NCBI RefSeq assembly: GCF_000003605.2 | Contig: NW_003122440.1 | Span: forward strand, 63,937-127,936 | Reading direction: 5' to 3' | From: Saccoglossus kowalevskii | Lineage: Eukaryota; Hemichordata; Enteropneusta; Harrimaniidae | Length of the DNA stretch: 64,000 bases | Shown: in pieces, positions 25,701-37,700 of the stretch | Position numbering within the stretch: the first letter of the stretch is position 1 | How the letters are laid out: every line of letters begins with the position of its first letter | Notes under the pieces: model-generated | Told to the model about the DNA's origin: nothing | The model's database searches: none | What the model saw: the letters and a program-made list of their open reading frames with translations, nothing else | Program-made: the position numbers and the translations under genes

Positions 25701-28700
25701 GCGCCAAATTAGACGCTGTGTATCATTGACCGGTAAGCTAAAGAACAAAATGTCGGAAATGGCGACTTCAAAATTCTTCTAGTAACCGTGCGTGTAGAGT
25801 GTGTTAAGGTTGTTTGCCAACCCCAAAACCGGCGCCGCAATTTTTCACGCAGTTTTTCACAATTTTGGATGCCAACGTTGCAGTGGCATACTTCGTCAGC
25901 AACGTGACAAATATTTATGTCGACCATGTTTTAACAAAGTATGAAACTGTCAACACCGAAACACTGTCAAAGAAAATCTCAGAAACTCTACTGGACTGAT
26001 CATTCAAAGGTTGAATTGTTGCTCAGTTTTCGTGATTTACTACAACGTTTTCCAGCTACTACTGTCTCAAATACATGGTTTTTTATCTTGAAAAACTGCC
26101 TGATCTGTTCAAACTTGGGTCGCCTTTTAAAAAAAACACCGCTCTACTGTATTTTGATACATGATAGCTAATTGGCTGTTTATTTTTGTCGCATCTCCCC
26201 TGCTTGTCGTTAAGGGCGCTTATTAAATACATACTGTAGTGGATCAACACACGCTGGCCAAGTGAATGAATCGTTGGTTTTACAGTGAGGGATTTATATA
26301 GCGGCACACTAATCCGGACAAAATAATTAGTGTGAACATATAGGATCAAATCTTGGATAAACATATCATTTAAAAAAGCCTGACAGTTCAAGCACAAGAG
26401 CGTTAAAACAATATTCATTGCATTATTTGTGGGCCAATATTCGTCACCAATTCGTGATTACCTAACCCGTTTGAATGTGGCATCACTAATAGATTGATAG
26501 TTCTCAAAGCAAGATTTCGTGTTTAATCAGCGTCAGTATAGCATTGTTCATTGGCGCAGGGTTGCTCTCGAAATCTTAATGGTTTCTCGTTTAGACAACT
26601 TCTTCGCAATATTGTGCTTCTTATAGTCTGGAACAGCAAATAAGGTTGATAAAGTTTTCTATTCCCCTCTATTAGTAGAGATCGTATAGCTGTAGCGTTT
26701 TCTTACAGCTTAACATCACTTGTAACCGAAGTTATGATACGTTCCACAGAAGAATAGCCATTCATCGAACATCTTTACTATTAAGCTGCTACTTACATTG
26801 CGGCCATTCATTTTCAGTTTTTCAATACAGATTACCTAAGTGGGTATTCTGTTGATTTATAACGTGTGGTGGCATCGGTATAAATTTGTACGCGATCTAT
26901 TTCCTTGCATTTATTTGTAAGACAGTGTCAGTACATATTGAAGCATGTCTTACACATCGGTAGCATACTCTCTTAATCAACATTTGACCCACTGTGTATA
27001 GTTCCAGTATCCGTTAAGAAAGGGCATCAAATTTGCAACCCAGAATGGTTCCAGCTGCGAGAACTACATAATGGAGAACTGGCCTGACGTGGGCAGGTTT
27101 ATGGAACCATTTAACGTGGAGGACGCAGATCAGGCTATAGAGCATATTAAGTGAGTGCTGTATCCTGAATAATTTATTGGGTAACTTTGCTGGGGGCTGA
27201 ATGATGTTATTATCATCATTTGACCTCCAGCAGCGCTTGAGGAATATCCCTGTGACAAGATGATATTCGTTTGCCCATTTGCTGAGCGTTTCCACTTTAT
27301 CAATTCTGTCCTGGTTTGTTTCAATTTAGGATGAATATCTCCAAATTGATATTAGCGATTTTTCCACACTTATATATATGTGTGTGAGCGAAAACGTATA
27401 TCAATTGCTGAAAACAAATAAATCCCGGCGAATTTTTACAGTGGGAACTTCAGTCAACGCACATCTCCCGCTACCTCCCTGTCAATATCGTTACTTCTCA
27501 CCAAAGCTTGTTTTGTTGTACTTTATTGTCATGGCAACTCGAAGGTTCATTCCCCAGATGGTTCACTGACGATCGGCACAGTAACGGGTAGTAGTATTCA
27601 AGTGTACCTAACTCGAAATCACCCAAAGCTGGCGAAATTCATGGACAACTACATTCAGGACTGCACCGAGGAAGCTATGGCGAAATTGAAGTGAGTAAAT
27701 GCACACTCGAGGGACACATTTTCGCGAATTCGGGAAATGGGTCGGTATTAACATTGACAATTCTTTAAAGCTCTTCCAATGCAGGACATTGAAATGAAAG
27801 TAGCTAAAGCACTGTATGTAATTGAGATGCAAATAGGACGTTCATTTCTGAGAATGTGATCGTGTGGTCGATTGGTGGCATTCCAATTCCGCCCCTCTAG
27901 TAAGTCACTTTAGTCTAACTAATGCCTTTGTCATTAAAAACACATAACCTCCCTATAACTTGCGTACCGTCAAATTTAATCACGTTCTCTAAAGTTACAA
28001 TATTGCAAATCAAACTAATACTCTAATGTATACAATCATATCCTTCTTATCCTTGTATATGACCACTCTTGCATTGGGAGAGCGCCACAAAGAATGGGTT
28101 GATATTGATACTGTTAAAATTGTCCAGGACCTCTCACTGAAGACTATGCTTTACCACCCTGTCGTTACGTAATACCTTATCTTCAGTCTGTCTAGGGTAG
28201 GCTCCCTCGTTTACATAGAGGTTGCCTTGACTGGTAGTGACGGTTTTGTTACTCCCCATGTGTTTTCATGTCATAGGGCGTTACCTAGACAGGGTCGTAA
28301 AACTGAAGTCTACGCATGCATAGTGGCGGTTCGCGGCAACAAAACTGGACAATTGTTACCCAAATCCTGAATCGAGAAATGGAAATAATAAGAGTGTGCA
28401 CTACTTCATTTCATTATTGCCACGTGTCTGGCAATCGTAAACGTTGCATGAACTTCGCATGATCCTGGATATGTGGACGTCGTCTGCTCGTTGTTCAAGA
28501 TGGCGTATATTATGGCTGCTGACACCTTTAAAAAACATTCAATAAGCAGACTTTATTTCTCAACTAACTTGTATATAACGGTTCTTCTTTTTATGCGTTT
28601 TCCTCCTTGATATGGCAATATTCACTAACCTTTTTGGAGATATGTGTTGAAACCACGTTTTCGTTGTGTATATGTGTTAATTTATGCTTAGGTAAAACTA

Positions 28701-31700
28701 AGTCGTCTCTGTACGTTTAATGTTTGAAATGTCCTTTCCTTGCACTATATGCTCAAACCTTATTTTGTTCCTTCAATAATTTTGCTTCAGGCATGGCTAT
28801 AATGTATTATTTCTTAATGCTTATTAACTTTTTTACAAAATAATAGCGAAATATACTGATGTTACTTTTATTTTTTTCTTAAGGGTATTCCACAGTTCAA
28901 GTATTATCTGTGGATCCTTGGCACTTTGGCACTTTGGCACTCTTTGAAATATGCGTGAAAAAATCATATCTTTATTTAGTTACAATTCTATTGATGATAA
29001 TTTTCATTTAATTCACAAAATACACCTACATGAACCATTGTTATAAACATGATTTTGGAAACAAGCAATGCAATGCATTGTGGTATACATAATGGTAGAG
29101 TTCAAAGTGACATTGATGAAAGGGAAGGACAGTTGTTACTTTTGCTGTGTAAACCATAATGCTTTTTATTTTTTCCTTCTCTTGGTCTTCATGACAACTT
29201 ACTCTTTATAGTTATCACTTTTGTCACCAATGATGTTATTTTTTTCTGCAATATCCGACAGTTGCCTATGAATACCCTGGCGCTAACAACTCATACACTT
29301 TATTAAAAGAGTTGATTTGTATTTTTTCCCTTCCACTGTCGTTTGGACATATAACACTGTTAGTGCTGACATGCGCATTGCAGGGATTCAATTTTCTGAA
29401 CTACATTAATTCTGTAAATGCTTAACCATATCTTTCTCTTTAAATTGATTTTTAAAATTGTGCTAATGATCTTAAGGAGTGGAAAATTAGACGCATTTAT
29501 ATACGATTCGCCTGTGATTGAATACCGTATGGCTAACGATCCTGAGTGCCAGCTAGTTAGTGTTGGTAAACCATTTGGAGAAGAAGGCTATGGTATTGGA
29601 CTTCCAAAAGGTGAGATTGAATATAATATATACCAAGAGTCACTCACAGTCCTTCGTCAGCTTATCTTTTAAGTCCTAGTTGTGGGTGATTCATATGAGT
29701 TATATGTACTGAGCTTCTTGTGAAAAAATCTCAGTTCTACAACAACTATATGAGATATTCTTGGTGTGTTGATCGCCATTTTGTTTATCTTTTTGTCTAA
29801 CATGGCAATCTAACGCAAACATACTGGACAGTTTTCAAATGCTTTAATTTAATATATTCCAATACAATTCCAAGTTTCAATGAAATTCAGTTAAAGAGGC
29901 TTTGATTTTTCTGCTTCATACTTAGATCATACTTAGTGATGTTATTTGAAATGTAAAATCTTCTATGTGTCTATAAATTTTACATGCAAACAGGACTTTG
30001 TTGAAAAGTTATGGAAAGTTAAAAATAGTATCCAGAAAGGCTTCACAATACATCACAAATGAATGTAATAGTGGCATTATTGTTTATATATAGTAAACCA
30101 TGCGAACTATTGATTGTGAAAACCTCATACATGGTGTATCTGGTGGGCAAATCAAAAGTATAAAATTAATGTCACCGTAAAAAGAAATACTGAATGCGAA
30201 GTGAATTTTCCAGCGTGGACGTGAATTGATATTTGACTAATAGAGCGTTTTCGGTGACAATAATTCAATGATGTTAATGATTGTATTTTTTTAGATTAAA
30301 CATTTCCTAGAACCCACTTTCTTTGTTTAGCTTTTAAAGTTTGTCAATGGTCATTGATTTAATCGTATTATTATGTAAATTATTATGTGTTGTTTTGACC
30401 GGATTGGTGTCTTAACTAAAACAATATTGAAGTCGTCTGCGAACATTCAACCTACTAAATAGTGGCAAAAATGTTACCTCAAAACTAGTCATTAACTTGT
30501 TTTTAAGTGGGAAATACTATTTATTCTATAGAATTCATCTTAAAGTTTTTTTCATAAAACAAAATAGTATTCATCATAGTTTTTTAATAATCGTGACAAT
30601 AAGTACTCGCCTTATAATTTTAAATTATGAATTATTAACAAACTGAATGGCTCAAAATTTGATGTTGATTCGGTGATACTATTGTCTTTGTGAGCAACAA
30701 CATAAAAAATATTAAACCAAATTGTAAAAATCAAGATTATTGCTTATTTTCTGAAAAGCTTTATATTTATTATTGTCAGGTCTTTTTTGCAATCGTAGGA
30801 ATTTCGTTTTTTTTTCGTGTGGTGGTCCAAGCCTAACTGTGAGAACATTGTTTATTTGTATAATCTTTTCTAGTTCTCTGCCACAAAACGAAGGTTCGTA
30901 GACTTTAACTAATGCAATTTTTTTTCTGCAATTGTAATGTACTCAACACATTCAGCATTCAGATACACCCACTGAATAATTATAAATACTTTTAATATAA
31001 ATAAATTGGTCTCAAAACCTATGTTAATGTAACTTGATTATAATGGAAGGTATAGTAGCATCGATAAATATGTTCTGTGATGGAATAGAAAGGCATTTAT
31101 TATCTACATTGTTCAAACCAAATCTAAACCCTGGATGCACCTTATATCTGTAGGTCAACAATGCTATTAACTAATTAATCACATAACACCACGGAATTCG
31201 GCTGTACACACGAATACGTAACGTTAATTATTACTTATCGCCAAGTAATTTTTGATCATATCTGTGTTTTTTCATATTTGTGTTTTGTAGAATTATATCA
31301 TCACTACATTGGGCATATTGTTATTATAAGTTGGCAAAATACAAATTACGAACAATATCCTCTGCAAGATAATAACTTCACGCACAGCACAACACCTGTA
31401 CATTCATGCTCACGTCACCACAGTCACAAACACTAAGTTTAGAAAATAGTATCTACATCTTGTCTTGAATACTGATCAAACAATCCAATTAAAAAAAAAC
31501 ATTTCAGGATGTTATTTAATAGGTATATCACATATCATATAATATATCTATTTTAAGAAATGTTCAAGACATTCATACGGAAACAAATCATTTTACTGAG
31601 TTTACTGAGGCTCTGATTTAGCTATTTAGCAATTCCACGTTCCGTCACTCTGGCTGACCTGTGCGTCTGTGTTACATGGGTGACTACCTCCTACTGTCAA

Positions 31701-34700
31701 GCAATTGAACCAGTACATCGTTTACTTTATTACATGGTCGATGGTTTAACCCCTGTTACACAGGGTCACACTTGAAACGCCCAGTGAATAGATATATTTT
31801 GACCAGGGAGACAGAACTCGGATTTGATAAGACATATCTGAATTCACAACTAGGACATCAGCTCGCCATCCAGTTGTATTGACTAGTGATAGATGCGTGA
31901 GGGAATCAACTTCGAAAAGTTGCTAGTATTGTCTTGGTGCAACTAAGAATAATGCTATTATGGTATAAAACGACAAAGTAACATGGCCTTGTAATATATG
32001 TAAACGTCATCCTTTCTTTATACATTATTGTATAAGCACAATGTGATATGTGTATGTAGTTTTGTTTTTGCAAACAATTCATTTGAATGACAATATATTT
32101 GAGAATTTGGATATCAGTGAACATTTACTGCCAACTGTTCATACAATTATCTTCTAGGATAGTATGAAAAAGTTGATATTATTCAAATAAAATAACAAAT
32201 TCGTCTGCGTTTTCTTGCAATGTCATATTCCTTTCCTTGTCACTTTTAATTATCTAACAGTAATAGTCATTTAAAATATTCTCTTTTTCAATTCTTGTTT
32301 CCTCTTACAAATTCTAACTTTTTTCAAGGACAAACTCTTCTTGGAAACCTTTCTGAGTAAAAATGAAAAATCACGATGTTGAATAAATGTGCATCTATGT
32401 CAAAGACAACCTCCCTGGTTTACAACTTTTTCAGTTATCCTACTTACAGTACACAGACAGACACACGAAAAATCTACACCGACTAAAACTTAAGCTCCTT
32501 CAATTAATGTAATGTACAAAACGCGTATGCTATAAAAAATTCCAAATAACATGATGAGTGGGTGCCACTATGGTCTCCATGATATATTCAAGTCAGCTTG
32601 TTTGAAAACCTTTTCGTCATTTTAATATATTTGTCAATTATAATTATTATCTGAGGTTGAAAAATAATTTGAGTGAATGATTTGTTTTCAAACAATAATA
32701 ACGACTCAACCTATAATACTCCAATTGTACTAAAAGCTTTTTAGTGTTTGTAATAATACAGAGAGTTTATATGACTTGCAGGTCGATAACTACCAGATAA
32801 CTAAACAAGGCTAGGGTAATATTGTTGTGGCAATTTTTGAACATTGGGAAATATATTATTATTATGCTATTTTAATGAACAAGGAGAATGATGAAAAGTA
32901 TGAAGATAATTAGATACATATTTCAACACTGATCAGCAACCTTTTATATAAGTTGTGTTTTCTATTCATAGTCAGTAGTACACTAAATCGAAGTGCAGAA
33001 TAAACAAACATTGTGTTTTTAAAAAAAATTAAATTTACTTTGAGAAATGTGTAAATCCTCATGATCATCTTTGTGCTTGTGCGTGGTATGTGGAGCAATA
33101 AATACGCAAAGCATTTTCGTGGAGATAATTTACATCACTCGTTCGTGTATAGGACGTCGCATTTGTTTACATTTTCCGCTCATGTGTAGTGACTGGTGGG
33201 TAAAGGCCTGACGTGCGCACCCAAACTTTCCAACCGATTCCAAGTCTTGGGGGATACACCTTTAGATGACATCAACATTCTATGTGACAGGATACAGAAG
33301 ACATTTTCTGACACTGAACAGGAGGTGCTTGGTTACAGAAGAAAGGAAAGGAAAGGAAAGAGTGGATCTCAGAGAACACTTTGGAGCTCATAAAGGAAAG
33401 AAAAGTAGTGAAACAACAAACGCTAAGAGAAAAGGAAGAAAAAAGACGCATACCGTGTTTCGAACACTACTGTGAAAAAGAGTGCTAGAAAAGACAAGAG
33501 AGAATTTATGGAGAAATTAGCAACAGACGCGCAAGAAGCAGCAAAAAGACACCAAGACAGTGTACAAGATCAGCAAGACTTTCAGGGGTGGCTTTGCTAA
33601 TAGAACAACAGTAGTAAAAGACAAGAATGGGAAAGTGCTGATGACAGAAGAGGAAAAGCTAAACACATGGGCAGAATACTTCAGAGACATACTGAACAGA
33701 CCCGACTCAGAAGAAGTGGCAGATATTAAAAGAACTGGCTACAGCATAGAAATGAAACGTGGAAACATCACAGAACAAGAGATAAAGAAGGCTATTCAAC
33801 AGACAAAGGGAAATCGGGCCCCTGGAGAAGATGAAATCACTGCAGACATGCTGAAGGAAGACCCCATCACCAGTGCCAGAGCCTTAAAAGAACTTGTCAA
33901 CAAAGTATGGGAATTGGAAAAGGTTCCTGGAGCCTGAAAAAGAGGAATTATTGTTAAACTACCCAAGAAAGTCTTATCAGTCTGCAGCAACTGGGGAATA
34001 AACCTACTTTCGGTGTCAGGAAAGATCTTGTGTCGTGTACTGATACAGAGACTACGACAAGGTATTGAGTGGATCCTAGCAGGCAGGCAGGCTTCAGAGC
34101 TGGAAGGGGATGTATTGACCAGATCTTCCTCCTGCGTACCATAGTCGAGCAGTTCCTTGTGTGGAACTCATCATTATACATCAACTACATCGACTTATTA
34201 TTCGACAGCATCCACCACCCATCATTATGGGAAATCCTTGAGGCTTATGGCTTCCCAAGGACATGCGAACAACCAGTGCTGTGTAAATCATGATGGACAG
34301 CAACATAATTGTTCCATTTGAAGACAGGAGTCAGACAGGGCTGTATGATATCACCCACCCTCTTTCTTATCATCATTGACTCGGTAATGAGGAAGGCCAC
34401 CAGTGACAAGCAACGAGGACTTGGGACTGACCACCAGACTGGAGGAATGTGACTTTGCCCATAACATTGCCCTTCTCTCCCAGAAGGACATCCAGGAAAA
34501 GACAGATAAAGTGGACAAAACAGCAAAGAGTGTGGGACTCAAGATCCACCAAAACAAGACCAAGATAATGAAAATGAAGAACAGAAGTACAGCCAAAACC
34601 AGTGTCTGTGGCACAATTCGCTGGGAACAGCATGCCACCAACTTAGAAGTCTACAGGCGCACCTGCATCAATAACATCACAGCTGAGGTGAAGCAGAGAC

Positions 34701-37700
34701 GCTGGAGATGGCTGGGGCATGTGCTAAAGATGGGCAGAACCAGACACCATCACGCTGCATTAAGATGGACAACACCTTGGAAGAGAAAGAGCGGCGGAGT
34801 TCCTGGATAAGGATTGTGGAAGATGAGTTGAAGGCAGCAGGGAGGACCTGGAATGAAATAGGATGGCTTACGCAGGACAGTGACGGCTGGAGGAGATTTG
34901 CGCCTTATGCTCCACCGGAGCGAAGAGGAGTAACTAACTATCATCTACACAACATGGATATTCATTTCACGTCCCGCCCTGTATTATATTACACCTTACA
35001 CCTTAAATGTTCCGAATACGTCGTGTTATCTCCCCCCCCCCGGGCACTTACTTTAGTACAGTAAAAATTGTATATTATTATTAAACTGCTGTATTTTTTG
35101 CGTGTGTATTTTTAATAACATATAGTTGTGGATCAAGTTATGTTTCTATTCTTGTGCGTACCCTTTTACCTTGCTAATCGTTTACCTATAGTGTCAAGTG
35201 TATATGTAAACCGCATCAATATTTAGAGATTGTTATTTCTCCATTTATAGCAGGAGTCAGAATATTTCAGTGGACAATGTCACCAACTGATTCCGTCCAC
35301 CATGTCTCGCATACTGTATCGTGGAAAATCTTTTTGAATATTATTCATTGCATCAAACATTTCACATAAATACTCGAGAAGTCATATTGTATTCTTTATA
35401 TATCGAATATGAACTTGATTGATTCTTTATATTCAGTTTACATTACGTAAGTTAAAGAAAAAACAAAGATTATCAATAAAGTTGACTATTTTAAACAATT
35501 CAATAAATTTACTCGATTCACTGTAGAAGCTATTTTTAGAGGCTTCGATAATAATATCAGGACAAATCGATTTCGTGTATCTTTAAAAAATACTGACAAC
35601 AATCAATAGATTTTAGAAAGCATATTACAATATCATCAAACAACCGTATTAAACAAATGGTCATCCGATGTGAGCTCCTCTATCAAGTTCAGCTAACACT
35701 CTAACCAGGTGCTCCTCAATCATTTGGGATTGTTCTTTGCACTAAAGGGTGTGGGAATGCTGTTAAAACGGAACAAAAATAAACATCACAATTCAGCAAT
35801 CGTGTGATATTACCAATCGAGAGTATTTGTTAGCAGATATAAGACCTTTCTGGGAAAAATATACCAGGAGTTGTACCCGAGCGTAAGTGAGGTTTTTAGT
35901 TCAATATAAGCAAATCTTTCCCAGAGACGTTTTATATACGCAACTGAATACCAGGGCGTACCGTTTATAACCTACATATAACTTGCCCGCATACGTAATA
36001 CGCCACAAAATAGTTGTTTATATCACACTGCTATGCGTGAATTTGGAATTCTACCAACATCATTTCTATGGAAACGGTTCTGAAGCACCAGAAGATTTTA
36101 AAATAATTTAATTATGTTGTTAATTAGAATAATTAGGTGGGAAAGCGGTTGGGAGGGTCTTACTCAAGACTAAACCGCTACTAAATGTGTTTTTTAGCTT
36201 CATTGTCACCGAAGGTGATTGTCTGTCATCCTCTGTCGTCCATCGTCCACCAACAATTGCATCTTCAGTTCTCTATTTTTAGCCATTATTTTCATTTCTG
36301 GTTAATATGATATTTTCGACTTCTTCTTTAAAACTACCAGCTCAACTGCTTCGATACATGGTATGTAGTTTGGGTGGACTTCTGACATATTTGTTCATTT
36401 CGTGACGATATCTTCAATTTTCTAACTTTAGCGAATATTTTTATCATTTCTAGTAAAAGATGATATTTTCGACATCTTTCTAAATACTGCCAACCGGATA
36501 GTGTTGATATGTTATGTGTGGGTAACTTTGGTGAACCTGTATCAGTCGTGGTCATATCGTGACCATTTAGTTATGAGTGATAAGATAAACATATGGGTTG
36601 AGACAATTATAATGTAAACAAAGCCAGAGTAAAAGTAATTTGTTTTTCCCCTTATTGGTGTTTATGTAACTATGCATTAATGCAAGACTATGCTGTAACA
36701 GAGTACTTGTAAATTTGAGTACTTGTACTTTCTAGGTATACCCCGCTGTGTGTAGATCATTTATCATAACAAACATGACCACACAATACATGCAAATTAA
36801 ATAGTTCATACTTCCACTTTCTTTAATGCGTCGGCCACACTTTTATTTTTTTCCTCAAGGTTCCACCATGAAAGAGCCTTTGTCATTACACATACTAGAA
36901 TACGAAACGGATGGTTATTTGGAAGAATTGCAACAGAAATGGTTTGGGACAATGATATGCTACAAAGAGGGCGACCTCGGTTCAAGTGACATTGGAGATA
37001 ACAAGGTCCGATTGGCACATGTAGCAGGTAAGCAGTACATATTTACCTACATGATTATGTTAAGATGCAACAACTTCTACTAATTAGATTGTTTACATGA
37101 TTGTTTTTGCGATTACATTGCGCAACTGATATTCGCAAATACCTCACTTGGCACACCACAGTGTGACAAGCTTCAGTTGTGCTTCTAATCTGTGTTTCTT
37201 CTTCAAATACCTGTACCTTCGTTTGCGTTGTATATGTATGTGATTATAAGCGGTCACACCACCGCAGTAATTCTACACACCATACTAACGATAGCAGAGA
37301 AGATTTTCGACTTCTCTTTTGCTACACTTTGAAACAGGTACATAAATAGACAGAACTAAACTCTAGAATAGATTATTACCTTCACTCTCCGATTCCTCAT
37401 AGGGTTGTTTATAATGCTGCTGTTTGGAATTGGCGTCGGAGGTATGATTCTTCTTCTGGAATACATCATGTATAACTACGCAGTTCCTCGCCTACATTCT
37501 CAACCCGACAAAAGGAATTGGCTCGTATTAAGTCAGGTAATTATACTACACCATTCCCACAAATTGTGCCCCCTGCGACTAATCCCTTCTGTGACGTCAA
37601 TACGACGTTTATGGGTGGCGACAATGTTGTTTAAATCTACATATGTTTGGTTGTGCAGTCGTTAGTCATCTAGAATATAGTGAAATATATCAAAAATCTT

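Larger units (their letters stand above)
29611..36859 (+). other. Large 7.2-kb intron carrying a LINE and dispersed repeats
   Basis: Donor GTGAGA, acceptor TTTTTTCCTCAAG. It contains the decayed LINE at 33195-34945 and a duplicated repeat monomer at 36225-36575. The rest (29611-33194 and 34946-36224) is AT-rich with no feature I can support. Confidence 0.8.

Noticed and set aside
25814-25999. Possible third S2 cassette exon (open frame with AVAYFVSNVTN … KYETVNTETLSKKI)
   Set aside because: It aligns loosely to cassette B (Tyr, Asn, Thr-Glu, Lys in order), but the Ser-Ser is missing, two residues must be inserted, and no donor follows at the right phase. No phase-0 acceptor precedes it. At most a relic; similarity could be chance.
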